The position numbers and the translations under genes were made by a program. Shown piece after piece: positions 35,982-49,000 of a stretch of 64,000 bases of DNA (positions within the stretch are counted from its first letter, which is position 1; each line of letters starts with the position of its first letter). Origin of the DNA: Branchiostoma floridae (Eukaryota > Chordata > Leptocardii > Amphioxiformes > Branchiostomatidae); assembly GCF_000003815.2 (NCBI RefSeq), contig NC_049989.1, positions 14,276,555 to 14,340,554 of the forward strand, written 5' to 3'. A model generated the notes under the pieces. That model saw only the letters and a list, made by a program, of their open reading frames with translations, had not been told where the DNA came from and searched no databases.

Positions 35982-37232
35982 GTCATGTAGTGCCAGACAA
36001 CAATACCGCAAAATTCAGACACAGGATTTAATCTTTCTTTCTACTAATTTTCCCAGTAACAAATAGTTAGTGTTTCTGTTTTCAGTTTGTCAACTTGTCC
36101 ATTGTGATTCTATTCATACCATAAAGCTTAAAATTTATACTATCAAATTAAAAGTTATATTTTTTTCCATCTCAGAATTCTAAGATATGGTCTTAATAAC
36201 GGTCCATTCAGTCTTATGATGTACAATACACAATCCTGTATAAAGGTTACTACTGTTACAGTTACAGTTATTGTCACAGAGTTGGGATATAGAGACATCT
36301 TGTAATATTATAGATGACAGGCAAAATAATAGCAACATGTTTTGCAAATTTCAATGGTCAGTCTATAAGAGCAATTCCAAAATCACATTATGCAGTTGTT
36401 TGAGTAACTATCATTTGGCATATCTTGTTACCTGGATGTCTAACCTTTACCAATGTAAATTAAAAGAGAATTTCCAGTTAGTCACAGTCGATTAATGATG
36501 TTATACCAAATATAAGCAACAATATCATTGTCCATGCAGTTATGAATAGACAAAGCCATACCTTCTGCTTTCCTTGTGACTCTGTGAGAAAATTGCATTT
36601 TCTGGGAACCATTCCAAAACCTACTGGCTTGTTTCATAAATCCTTACTATGCAAAACCTGTAAGGGAAGGACACCACATTATTCCTTGATCTATGTCCAA
36701 ATTACGTCCTACTGTAAATTTGCAAATTTTTTATTATTGATGAATTCTAAAATATTGGCTTTGTCAAAATAATTATCTAATAATAATAATAATAAAAGCT
36801 GAATCTAAACAAATGCAGTGATCATGATAACAATGTTAGCAAGGCAGCATGTATATGTGTGATAAAAGCTGAATTTGTTGGCACCTAAAATTTCTTGTTC
36901 TACGGTAATCCAGCCAAGTGTTTCCTATATAAATTGCAAAAGTAATTGATTGAGTCAATCATGCCAGTAACTAAGGATGATTAAAAGGTCCTCATCAATT
37001 ATTCAATATGCGCAATTGATCAACTTGGTACATGATTCATGCAATAAAACCGGAGGATGGGATTCGGATAATCAATTTCTATGATTGCTTCAGTCTACTT
37101 GTCCAGGTACTCCAGGCTACTTAAATAGGCCAAACCTTTAACTTTGAGCCTACATTACTTAGTTACAAGTACCAATTGCTTGTAACTATATTTAATATAT
37201 TTAATTATATTTGTGTCAATTTTCCCACTTTA

Positions 37233-37478
37233 GGCCATACCAATTTAATTCTTTGGTTCTCAGATTTTTAGAAGTGAAAATATAGCAAGAGGACATCATA
37301 AAGCTAGAGGGTAGGGAGGAAAACTTGACTCACTTGAGTATGACTATTCACCACATAAAACCGAGTGCACCAAGGCACAAACCTGGTCTTCTGGCTTAAT
37401 ATGTTTTTCCAGTACAGGTTTTTTCAAAGAAAAATTTTTTTAAAATCTCAGAACCAACAAATTAAGTTGGTTGTGGCC
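37233..37478. mobile_element. Harbinger-type MITE, GGCCACACCAAT family, copy 3
   Basis: It starts GGCCATACCAATTTAATTCT and ends ...AATTAAGTTGGTTGTGGCC, flanked by TTA on both sides (37,230-37,232; 37,479-37,481). It is 246 bp and the most diverged of the three copies, with a single-base insertion near the right end. Confidence 0.82.
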
Positions 37479-39960
37479 TTAAATTAATGTCTTCCAAAAC
37501 TCTGAAAGCTCCATACTCTTAAAAACCATAAAATTTGCTGTGGGCATTTAATGTGTATGGCAAATATTATCATCCATACAGCAGATGGTACCATAAATTC
37601 TGTGACACCCTATCCACCTCTGTTTCAGGTCATACTTAATAAGCAGCGGCAAATTACCCTCATGAAAAATGGAGGTTGTATTTTTGGCAGCATTCATGTG
37701 TGTGTTCTTCTGTTTGTTAAAATAATATCTTAAGAAGATTAGGCTACAGTATTTGTACTAATTCCTTGTTAAAATTTAGATATTCAAAGTATTGGCCTTG
37801 ATGATTGAGAGTTGCAAAAAACACAAAACTGCTAATAAGTGATATGTAATAAAGTGGACTTTTTTATATGTTATGCAATTTGTTGCTATGGTTTCAATTA
37901 AGGATGTTTGCCGACAATGGATTGACCCTGCGATGACATGGCGAAAGTTGAAAACACATTTCAGTACACTGCAATAGCCTGTTCTTAAGTCTGTGGAAAA
38001 ATTGATAAACATAACTCCTCAAACAGACTACTAAAACTTTAGAGGGGTATTTGAAATCTGTTTCATAGAAAAATCAGAAATCTATTATGTTAAACATCTG
38101 CATTAGTTCATATATTCATCCAATGGCATGCAAATTCAACCTCCTTGGTCAATGGTAGACCAACGGAAAACCATATAAATGATTCAAAACTACATACTTT
38201 TCTACATCCAAGGTATAGAGAATGCTGAGCTTTGTCAAGTCATGCTGATGTTTAGCAAAATCACTTATAAGTAAAGTTCTATAAGTAGATCAACAGAAGT
38301 GATGTATTACAATCCCACATAAATCCCTGATCAGCTGATGACCATGCAACCTTATGACAGTCATGAGACCATAACTAATAACCTGTGCCTGAATGAGAAA
38401 ACAATATCCCACATGAATAGAATATACTGATTAAGAAAATTACAGCAAATCTGTACAAGCAACCACCTCTACATAAGGACAATGACCTTGTCGATGCAAC
38501 TATTTTTTTTATGGTCCCTTATATATAATTTTCCATTGACAAAAGCATTAAGAATCATTTCTATAGTGATCACCTGTCCACATAGACCTGACATGTTTAA
38601 TCATACCCTCAAGCGGTCCTCTTGGACAATTTTGAATGTGGACTGATTTAAAAAAAATATTTACTGTGAACTGTCTGTAAATTCAATTCAGACTACACTT
38701 GTCATACATTCAATTTTCTCCTATATACATGGATCACGACCTGTATATGAAATGACCCATATTTGTCCATCCGTAACATCAATATATGATGTAAAACAAT
38801 ATTCCTTACTACCGGGGTAGTACATAATGTAAGAAGACATCATGGATCAATCATAAATCTTGATTACCTACCTCGTAAACTCGTGCCCTTCTCACAATTG
38901 TCTCAAGTAATAATTGCCAATAGCAGCCCTACCGTAGAACTGTCTACACTAGTAGTATCAAAGTACAGATGGTGATGCATACATGATATTCCTTGTGAGT
39001 GCATATAATGCTGGAAGACCAATTTCTATTCTATACTGATTTCTATTACCTACCTTATATTTAAACTTGTGCCCACACAATAATGAAACTACAAGTGGAA
39101 TTGGGGCTACAAGAATCACGAATATTGACTAACCAAGCCTTGGAAGATTGCCTGACGCCTGATCAGACACCAGTATAATCTGATGTGGGGTAACGTGATG
39201 AGCACGGCAGCGCAGGGAAAAATCAATATAATCTAGGTCACCGTGAAACCAGAATCAAGGTCATTTTGGAGGGCCATAAATATATGAATTGGATCAGATC
39301 TGTAGAGCAATTGAATAAATATTGAGGTTTTGGCATTTACTGTAAGCAATATCATGAATTTTGTCATGTATAACGTTATTTTTCTTATTTAAGGCATACA
39401 GTATTCTAACTTCATCTAATACATGGAAAGCATGATCAATACTATCATCATGCTTATAACTGAGTCAGTTATAAAAACATAATTCTGTAATTTCTGTGCC
39501 ATACATTGTGGGTCTGATAGTATTGACTTCAATATCAGAGCTGCTAAGAAACTTATAATCGACATTTACTAAACCCAAAGGCCTGGTCACAATATTTTAC
39601 TACAGTTGGATCAGTTGGCCGTTGTAGAAATTTTTGCTTCATGCATGCACATCAAGGATCTATACTGAAATACTCTATAAATGAAGAAATGCCAAAGCCT
39701 CTTTGATTATGCTTACACCTGATTTAACCTTAAATGGCCATAGATACATGCAATTTACTAGAGATGTATGAATTTTGCAGATTTTTAGCTGAATTTTACT
39801 TCCGTACACAAACAAATCGCCCCCCCCCCCACTACCATAGAACTGTAAATCCGTCGAACCTCACTTTTCCGTCTATATTACATAAAACAATTGTCACAGA
39901 AGCATACCAAATGAGCACAAGACATCTCTCTATATCTACACACAAACTATTTCTACTCAC

Positions 39961-40080
39961 CGTGAAAATAATACGATTTTGCGGTGTTTTCCGCTCTTTT
40001 CGTCGGCTCATTCAAAGTATGCAAAGTTTACCTGCTCTCCACTCTCGTTCTCAGCGTACCTGGTGCTGACCCAGAGAACG
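39961..40080 (-). promoter_or_regulatory. Possible first noncoding exon/promoter of GAS2
   Basis: On the minus strand a consensus donor (ACG|gtgagtag) ends a GC-richer stretch at 39,961. If used, it would put the GAS2 transcription start near 40 kb. The evidence is only a good donor and local base composition. Confidence 0.2.
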
Positions 40081-40987
40081 AGACTAACGGCAGCAAAACG
40101 CTGTAAATTTAATTAAGACATTCCGAACAACGCAACGGTTAGACACTTCATCTTCCTGGTGTAATTTAATTTTATGAATATATCATGTCTTGTTTGTTTT
40201 AGCCATCTCAATTAGTAGCTATGAATCAAATGTATAACTCCTTGACTAGGGTAACAAAAAAGGTAGATACGCAGTTGCATGCGATCTGACACCTGTTTTC
40301 CGAAATCCCTTTGTTTGAAGTTCTGAGTTGGCCATTGCGGTAGAGAGTTGAACAGCTCTTACAAGGCCAAATGCCTTCCAATACATTTTCTTCAAAGATT
40401 TCTTTCTTTAAAACGTCAAGCAATAAACGAAAATTAAGTCCAATTTCAAACGATGAATCCACAACGACGTTTTGTATTCTTCTTAGCCCTAACGGTCCAT
40501 TTATTTTCAGTAGCTAACACAACTTGCTAAGTCTATACAGGCCACACGCGTATTGCCATGTGTGTTTATCAAGTAAATGTTCTCCAGCGCTGACCGTTTC
40601 TAAAACACAAACACTTTTCAAACGTAGCGTGGCCTTTGATACCAAATACACTAGGTACCCAATGAATGTATTTGTTTGACCCTGAATAGCACTCTTACAA
40701 CTCGACGAGCAACGCACGTGTGGAAAAGGGGGCTAGAGCTATTCAGATTTGTATTAAACTTTACAACTAAATAGAAGAAGAAACTGACGAAGAAAAATAT
40801 TTGAGTAACTGTGAGTATTTGAACGCACATCAGTTATGTCAGTAGCCTGGATACCAGACCCCAACCCGATTTCAAAAATATCTCTGATATTGGGCTTGGG
40901 TCTGGTGTGCAGGGTATTATGTGAGTGGATCAATCCCCTATTTTGCATACTTGCGTATGTCGAGAACTGATCCCACAACGCTAGCTC

Positions 40988-41202
40988 ACCTTTATCCGTG
41001 GGGTAACCTATATCCGTTGTTTTTCAAAACCGGGTATTTTACCATTTAGAGATATCGAGATATCACGTCGACGGGGGTGGTTTCAAACTGCAACATTTTC
41101 AAAATCGTTCATTTGTCCTTCGAGGTACTATCTTTAATGTATAGTAGTCTAAATGCCCCGTTTCTAAAATTGACGGATATAAGTTACCCCGTGGATAAAG
41201 GT
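40988..41202. mobile_element. Inverted-repeat MITE, ACCTTTATCCGTGG family
   Basis: The ends ACCTTTATCCGTGGGGTAAC and GTTACCCCGTGGATAAAGGT are inverted repeats of about 30 bp. The interior is non-coding. A second copy's end ('aggttacccacggattaagg') lies at 41,939-41,962 and appears to be split by the CGCGGTGG element at 41,716-41,919. I do not see a clear target duplication. Confidence 0.65.
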
Positions 41203-41715
41203 AAATCATTACCACGCTAAGTCGAATTATAAGTCAACAGTCGGTATGGAACTTCAGAACTTGCAAGCGCGCATTTTGCACCGAGAGTAAAAACAAAATG
41301 TAAGTTGATGATATATTCGTGGTTTTTGATACCACAAACAAGACACTTGAACGTGAAACGACCTGTATTGACTTCCGCTACAACTCTGAGCCCACCGGAA
41401 GTGTAACGTTACCTATCTCTACTAGTATCAAAACAATGGATATTTGCAAACGTCAGTTAAAAGGAGTCGAACCCAATAACCCAGGATCTAGAGTTAGCTT
41501 TTACTAGTTTTGGACTAGAGTAGACACTTGTGTTGTTGTTTTTACACTGTTTGAATCTTTTGTTACCTGCAATTAACGTTAGCCCATGGGCAAGAATTTG
41601 CAATAAACTTTATAGGGTATTTGGGGATCGTTAAGTCGATAGAAGGTAGTTTCACATTGCAATATCTTGAAAATGTTAGCATTTGAAACCCACGTCGTTG
41701 ACCTGAAATCTCTAT

Positions 41716-41919
41716 TTAAGTTCGCGGGGATTTGATTTCGCGGTAGCGGGAAAAAGGACTTTTCGCGGTGGTTTTAATTTCGCGGTAGCACCATACACTG
41801 TAGTATCTTAATGCCCTGAAAAAAATGTTCGCGGTGGTTTTAAATTCGCGGTGAAATGGCCAACGCGAAAACCGCGAACATAAATCCACCGCGAACATTT
41901 CTGCATTTACAGTATCCAT
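41716..41919. mobile_element. MITE-like foldback element, CGCGGTGG family, copy 2
   Basis: Same words as at 7,640-7,906 ('ttcgcggtggttttaa', 'accgcgaacataaatcc', 'tgcatttacagta') in the opposite orientation. It is flanked by what look like the two halves of another repeat (related to 40,988-41,202), so it probably inserted into that repeat. Confidence 0.65.
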
Positions 41920-42465
41920 TTTTTTTAAAGAACGAATTTAGGTTACCCACGGATTAAGGTGAACTAAAATAGAAAGCCCGATAAAAACGACTAAAAAACG
42001 TCCAAAAACAGTCGGAGGCTAACCTCTTAGAGTATATTTTGCTAACTTCAACTATATTCCCCGCGACCTGTGGAGCCTGGTAGAGGTAGTTTCATTCTCT
42101 CTCAATATCTTCAATGTATCTCCTTAGCTTATAACATTGACTACTTCAGTAGTACTTGCTTTCCTTTTTTTCAGTTATCTCAGTTGCAAAGCATTGGGGT
42201 GTATGAAAATCCAAGTGAAAAGGCAGAAACTATTAAGTTTTTTTACTCTTGGCAAAGGTTCCTAAGAATCTTGGCACGTCTAAGAATCCCTGTATATGTT
42301 ACTCAAGGTCACGCCATGTCCCACATCTGGTTTCGCGCTCAGACGACCTTGCGGATTGACCGTGACATTATTGAGGTCATATCCCATTACTCACACAGAC
42401 AACACACGGGTAACGGTACTGTGAATATGTAGATTAGGGAGAGAGAGAGTTTGTGTGTATCTGTA

Positions 42466-42466
42466 C

Positions 42467-42516
<50 letters not shown>

Positions 42517-42553
42517 CGTGCGTGCGTGTGTGTGTGTGTGTGTGTGTGTTTGT
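42466..42553. repeat. GT/GC dinucleotide microsatellite
   Basis: A long GTGTGT tract is interrupted by a GCGTGCGTGCGTGCG stretch. Minus-strand Thr-His frames over it are artefacts. Confidence 0.95.
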
Positions 42554-43424
42554 GGTGTGACTTGAGAAAAACAAATGACAGCATGTAGCGTTACATGAGA
42601 AAAACTGTTGTCAGTGCAGTCCTGTATTCTTTTGTTACTGAGGCCACAACAAGTAAGTTTCATGGGTGGCGTCAGCGCTCTCATTAATTTTCGCCTGACT
42701 TTTTCTTCTTCGGAGATGGTCAACATGACGAGAAGTACCAAAATGGGCAAATATGTTGTGTGGGCTAATGATTGTACTCGTAGAAGGGACATTAGCGAGG
42801 TAGCTATGACTGTACTTACAGAAGTGAAACTTGTTGGATAGTTTTCAAAAAATGGTACCAATATGAGAGGCATGAGTGTAGTTGCCATCTTGGTATGTAT
42901 ACCAGTCTACCACACTTATGTCACCGTTACTATTATAGTGCACTTCTTGTATATGGGAATAACTGATAAATGCATTGTTGTCTGTGAGACAACGTTTCGT
43001 TGCACAACGTTTATGGTGTCTACATGTACTTGCAAAATCTAGCCAACTTGTTTTCTTTCGCCTTATCCCACTAATTTTGCAGTCTGCAGAGGATATCATC
43101 CATAAAATTTACTTACTGTGCCCTAATGTTAAAGTTATTCCATATGCCATGATGACAAGTCTAAGTCGTCATATGATCAATGGTGATACCATTTGAACCC
43201 CGAGACTTGCACAGTACATTGACTCATGTCCGTTTCACGAAACCACTAACCCAAAAACTGCCATTGGCAAAATTGTCGTCACGACAGCCAACACATACGT
43301 ACTCTATCTGCAGTATATGTAGACAAAGCCACATGTGTCGTTGACGTAGCACGAGTGCAACGTTAGCTCATCTTGAAAGGCTTAGTTTTATGTTAGACAT
43401 CTCAGAAAGGGTTCCCCGTTTGCA

Positions 43425-43581
43425 GTACCCTGGGAGCCAGACAGGACAGGGTAGCTAGCGAGTTTTGTTCGGGGAGCCCGCCGATCTCACATTAGCGCTA
43501 ATAGGAGATCGGCCGGCCTGACTGTCTTGGCAACCGAATAAACTGTCCTAGCTGCCCGATCCCGGCTGGCCCCCAGGGTAC
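43425..43581. mobile_element. Short GC-rich foldback element
   Basis: The outer ends GTACCCTGGGAGCCAG and CTGGCCCCCAGGGTAC are inverted, and the centre has a second stem (GCCGATCTC...GGAGATCGGC around ATTAGCGCTAAT). The whole 157-bp segment can fold into a cruciform. There is no coding capacity. Confidence 0.65.
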
Positions 43582-43928
43582 GTTTGCACGGGAAGGGGGT
43601 GGTGCTGTGTTCAGGGTCAGACAGGGTCAGAAAAATACTCTAGCCGCATCGACAATCTGTCCGTTTCTTTTGTTACAATTTCGTTACAATTACCGTTTAT
43701 AAGTGCATTTGCTTATATTTTCAAAGCGTAACTTTCCTAACTTTCTTTTGAAAAGACACTGAACTATCATCATAAATGTTTTATCCGTTCGAGTGCCCAC
43801 CGTGTCACGCCCCCAAGTAGTACGATGAAACTATCGAAAGTGCACATGATATACCTCCGGCCGTTCACTACTACATACATTGAGCATTTGAGCTATTGAA
43901 CTGTGACTGTTCACATTGACATTTTTAA

Positions 43929-45038
43929 CCCTTAGAGGACGGGGTAAAATTTTCGGCGCATACAGGAATCGTTGCTAAAATTGTCGGTCCTCAGCGCGCC
44001 AACCTACGAACTGTTTGTGGCATGTTAAGATACTTATATTAATGCTAGGTAGGTAAAACTATACATTTTTGAAAAGCTAAGAACCTGTAGAATATGAATA
44101 TATCAAGATAAAGACTGTATCTAGTTTGTAAGGAATAATACTGCAAAAAGGGCAGAAAAAATTCTTGTTGAAGTCTCGAAAAATATTTGAAATGTATATA
44201 ACATCACCCACAAAGTCTCATAATATTTCAACAAGTCACTGAAAACTATCCTAGACTGCCTTGTTATTATTCCTGAATCAATAAAAACATCAAACAATGT
44301 ATGTAAGTTACTGTAACTGTTTTATTCTTGCTAGCAAAGATAGTACCGAAAGCCTTGACCAGTTGTAAAAAGATGGGCCTTATCAGTGTTCCCCTAATAT
44401 TTGACCAGGCCCAAATTTCACCAAAATTATGAGTTGGAAGAAAACCAAAACAGACATTGCTATCTCAAAGTGTAAATACATGTCTGAACATGCTGCCCTC
44501 CCCCATAAGTGAATAAAAACAAATACAAAGCAGAAATTTGGCTGGATCAATAATTTGAAAACAATTTCAGAAACTCATGGCCCTCACTCCTTTATAATAA
44601 ACACCAAAAACACCCACCTACTCCTTTTTCACGGCAAAGAAACCAAACAAAGGCTTGTAAATACTACCACATGGTACAGGACCGGCAAATGACCGTCAAA
44701 ATGCCGAAGTTTTTATCAACTTCCAGTGCTAGAAACATCGTCAATCTCTTCCTCAGTGCTGCCACAGCCCCTTCTACGTTCTTCAGCATAATTGGCAATC
44801 AATAAATTGTGATTTTGAGCAAAAAAAACAAGGCAAAAACTCCGAAACTACAGCTTCAACCCTCCCCCATCAAAGGGGAATCCCCTGCACATGAAAACGA
44901 GGCTGTTTCCCGATTCCACCCGGGGAATACCGAGGAATGCCGATAGCCTTGCAAATGAGTTAGTGGGGGAGTCAGTAGGGGTGGCTGATCGGGCTCAACA
45001 CAGGAAGTCACCAGGGGTGGCTGATCGGGCTCGAAGGG
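43929..45038. mobile_element. Candidate non-autonomous piggyBac-like element
   Basis: TTAA (43,925-43,928) followed by CCCTTAGAGGACGGGG, and CCCGATCAGCC...-type inverted end (complement of ...GGGCTCGAAGGG) followed by TTAA (45,039-45,042), gives TTAA|CCCTT...AAGGG|TTAA. TTAA target sites with CCCTT ends are the hallmark of piggyBac-like transposons. No transposase frame is present. The inverted end is short, so this is moderate evidence. Confidence 0.45.
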
Positions 45039-45816
45039 TTAAGACAAAGTCAGCAATTTGGGGTAATTAAAACAACGCGACCGGTACATGAGTAAGATGC
45101 GAAGCTACGCAACCGCGTGTGTACTAAACCTTTGTCTGGGCTTCCAAGACGCCTTCCAGGTTAACGTCCTCCATGTGTACTTAAGATCATGTTTCTTCAC
45201 TTCAGGTGACCCACTCCACATACGTGTGCAGACGTACCAGTTTTCGCCCCTGAAATATTGGCAAAATCAAATTGACATCTTTGACGAAGACAAAATGCGA
45301 AACAATGTTGGTTTTATGTGGTGATTTTAATTGTTATATGCAAGAAAAAAATACGTTTTTCTGATATTGTTTTGACTATTTACATTCAACGGTCGCATAC
45401 ACTTAGACTGTGGGTTTGACCATTAAAAAAGGCCATGGTGCAATTTTGTACTTCTGTAGATTCAACTTATGTAAGACAGAATGCCTTTCGTATGTATCGG
45501 ACATTTTTTTTACCCTAAAAATACCCTTTCTTACTTTAAAAATGTGTCTCTTAACAGTTAAACAGGCCAATGTACTTAGTACTCATCTGGGTCCCTCCCA
45601 CCTTTCCAAATGGTGCCGTCCACGACGCAAAAGGGGATTTCCAAGATGGACCGCTAGTTGAGAGGTGACGTAATAAAAGCTGCACCTCCGCACTATGACC
45701 GGGCGAATCTGAGCCGCTCACAATTAAATCTGATAAACTCTGAAGCAAAACATCCCGCCTGGCCGAAAAACAGGAAGTTCTCGACCAAGACAAAGACCGG
45801 AAATGGGGAAGATGTC

Positions 45817-46004
45817 TATAAAAGAGCGCAAGTTTGTGAGCGAAGTCAGTCTTCACTGCTCGTTGGCTACGAAGCTGTCGTCTGAAGTTCTTCACTCTCT
45901 TCAACTTCATTCACCAGTTTTGCAGGCTTTTTCGCCTTTGCTTCGCCCTTTTCAACATTTCGACTCCGTTTGTTCGAGCCTGTTCAAAGTTCTCGTGCTG
46001 AAAC
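45817..46004 (+). promoter_or_regulatory. TATA-box promoter and 5' UTR of the metalloproteinase gene
   Basis: TATAAAAG lies at 45,817-45,824 and an initiator-like TCAGTCT at 45,845-45,851, about 28 bp downstream, which is the right spacing for a TATA/Inr promoter. A CRE-like TGACGTAA lies near 45,665. The 5' UTR would be about 155 nt to the ATG at 46,005. TATA promoters suit inducible genes, as many vertebrate MMP genes are. Confidence 0.7.
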
Positions 46005-49000
46005 ATGAGGTTGGTGATCCTATTCGTTCTGCTGTGCGTGCTGGCATTGCTGGCCCCCGGTTCGGCCAGGCCGCCGAAACGGATGGACAGACGCCACCGC
46101 GGCCACGGTCACGGTCGCCCAGACGGCGGGCCCGGCAGGGACAGAGGCGAGATCAGGTACGTTGACTTTCTATTTCCAGGTAGACTTAACAGTGAAATGT
46201 TTTATTGCAAATTCATGCCCATGGGGCTAATTGCAAGTGAAGAAAATCAAATACATGGAGTGGTTGAAAACGGGTAAACAATCTAAATTCTAACCTTAAC
46301 ATACCTTTACGTTCTTTTGCTCTTAGGTGGAACTTTAATATGGAAGCCATTTAGAGTATTATTTAAGTGTATGCGGATTCGTATTCGCGTTGTGGCTAAG
46401 AGGTCCCAATTTGTTTTTATTTCCTACCTACCTGCACTCCGTTCTCTGGGCTTGCCTTAACTTTACAACGGAAGGCTGAAGTCTTTGGTGTAATACTAAC
46501 GTTGGAAGAAATGTCTGTCTGCAGGCAATGTGCGCAACAAATTCAAACTTTCCGTTTTCTTGGGATTTCATCATGTGTGCCCTATTAACTACACTGTTAA
46601 AATGCACTGTTAACATTGCATTCGATTCTGTTTCATTGACAGTCGTGAGGAGGATGATAGTGATGGTGTCTCCGAGGATGAAGATGACGACCTCGAGGAG
46701 GATGACGGCAGGATGGAATGGGAGATGGACGGGGACGAAGACGAGGAGGAGGGCGGGCGACCAGGCAGAGGCCGCGGCAAAGGGAGAGGCAGGGGCCGCG
46801 GCAGAGGCCGTGGGCGCGGTCGGGGCCAGGGCAGAGGCAGGGAGGACAGGCCTGAAGAAGAGGATGAGGAGGAAGATCAGGAAGAAGGTATGTGTTCACA
46901 AACGGACTTCTTTACGGGTTAATCAACCTGTGCATTTTCTACAATTCTTCGTGACGTTCAGGACTTTTACGACTGGTACAATAACATGACTAGTTAGAGT
47001 TCGTCACATAGGTCGTGAGATCGTCAGTACGATCGCTAACTTTCGGGCATTTTGGAAGTACATCTCCTGCAAAGTTCAGCTGTCTCGGTACGACAAGATG
47101 TTTTTTTCGATCCATGTCGGTGGTTGGTTCTGTCACGGCCTTCTTGAAAATTCTATGGCATCAAAATCGTGCGACGATCGCACGACCTATGTGACCACGT
47201 ACGCCCTAAGGTCACACAACCAATACAAGAAAGCTTTTTGATACGACATAAGCTTGACTGATCCGTTTTGGGATTTGAAACAAACTTTTAAATTTTTTTA
47301 CTGTTTTTTTTTCTTCTCAGAACTCGAACCCACAGAGGCAGGAGATTTCGGCAACGTTTACGAGGACCTGCACCTAGAGAAGTACTACGTGGGACAGCCT
47401 TTGGGGCTAGAGCAAGTCGACACAGTCCTGGATGAAATGCGCCAAAAAGTTCCCAATGTTACCATGGCTGTGGTAAGTTACAAAATGCTCTAGCTTTTTT
47501 TATTTGTTTGTTTGTTCTTTTGACTACCTTTCACATGATTTGTGCTTTTTTTGACCGGTTCTGTTCTTAAAATACCAGAAAGTTTCACTAGTTAAAAGTA
47601 CAATTCTAAACATGTAGCAATCTCCATATTATGGCAAGGTGGTCTATATGGCGGCATGCTTGTCTTGTGGTTAGGGTTGATGACTTAGAACCTAAAGGTC
47701 TCAAGTTTGAATCACTTGCAGGCTTCAGTGATAGCCCCTCTGGCAAGGTACTAAACACCTATTTCGTCACTCGACTCATGATCAGATGAAATTCAGTATT
47801 ACTCTTCGGTTTAGCCTGGAATCCAGCCGTGTTATAGCTCCTAGTAGCCGCAAATACGTCTGGCCCCGGTTGATTGGGAATAGGTTAGTCTCCAAGCAGA
47901 CCCTACGGTGCCTTAGAGATAGCATCAAAGCTGGCAACGGACTTCCGTTTGACTCCCTTTGGCCAGCTATCTCCCTTTGGCCGGCTATACTCCTTTGCCA
48001 GCTTTGATACTATCTTAAGTCACCGTAGGGTCTGCTTGGAGACTAGGAATAGGTTGGAATTTGAATGTTCCGCCTCTGAAAACTGTGCGAGAGGTCGTAT
48101 AGCAATAATATGGGTGAATACCATGCTTCGGTTAGGGGCGTCCTCAGCTCGGATACTGGGACGTAAACTGTGTTTGAGGATAGCCACGACTCAAGCACGT
48201 ATCACTTATCAAAAACTGTCATGTAAATCATAATACAAATGTGATAAATCTCAATTTTGTTTTCCCAGAAATATCTGGATCAGTTCGGGTGGTACAAGGG
48301 TGACGAGGAGGAGATGGGGACAGTCCGCTCCGCCAGCGACATGAGCACAAGTATGATAGAAGCCGTCTGCAAGTTCCAGAAGTTCGCTGATCTTGACGTC
48401 ACATGTAAGTTATTTTGTAATAGGCTAATCTGAAACACTTTTGTGACGTCACGTGTAAACCATTTTGTAATAGTCTAATCTGAACCACTGGAGTACTGTA
48501 AAATGACAAATATCTGCGGGGATTTAATTTCGCGGATTTCGCGGTGGTTTTATGTTTACACTTGAAACAATGGTAGTTGCTCAACTATCTTACTTTTTCA
48601 CAAATGTTGCGTTCTAAACAGCGTGTACCATTTTAATAGTATGACTCAGCCGGGGCTCCAACTTTCGAGACCTATTGCGAATATTCTACTCACTTGGCCA
48701 TTACCCAAATTTACCCCTATTTCATCTGTCTCCAGGCACTATCGACGAGCCGACCCTGGATATGATGAACATACCCCGCTGTGGAGTCAGGGACGTCCGC
48801 GTGGCCAACTTCGTGCTGGGGAACAAGTGGGACCATACGGACCTGACATACAACTTCAAGAACTTCTCTCCCGATCTCAAAGAGGGGGAGCAGAAGGACG
48901 CCATCGCCAAGGCTTTGGACGTGAGTAACACACCCGTGGTTTTGAATGAATGAATGATTGTTAATTCTCCTTCGAAGATTCGAACCAGCGACCCAGAAAT

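Larger units (their letters stand above)
34660..39950. other. Noncoding region upstream of GAS2
   Basis: No protein exon with recognisable similarity is seen on either strand. It contains a repeat segment related to 61,135-61,495 (about 35,426-35,981) and a Harbinger-type MITE (37,233-37,478). It is probably the first intron or upstream region of GAS2. Confidence 0.45.

Noticed and set aside
42387-42888. 165-codon minus-strand frame with Thr-His repeats
   Set aside because: It runs through a GT/GC microsatellite and shows no similarity or splice support.
46633-46899. Minus-strand Pro/Arg-rich frame opposite metalloproteinase exon 2
   Set aside because: It is the complement of the Gly-Arg/Glu-rich coding exon.
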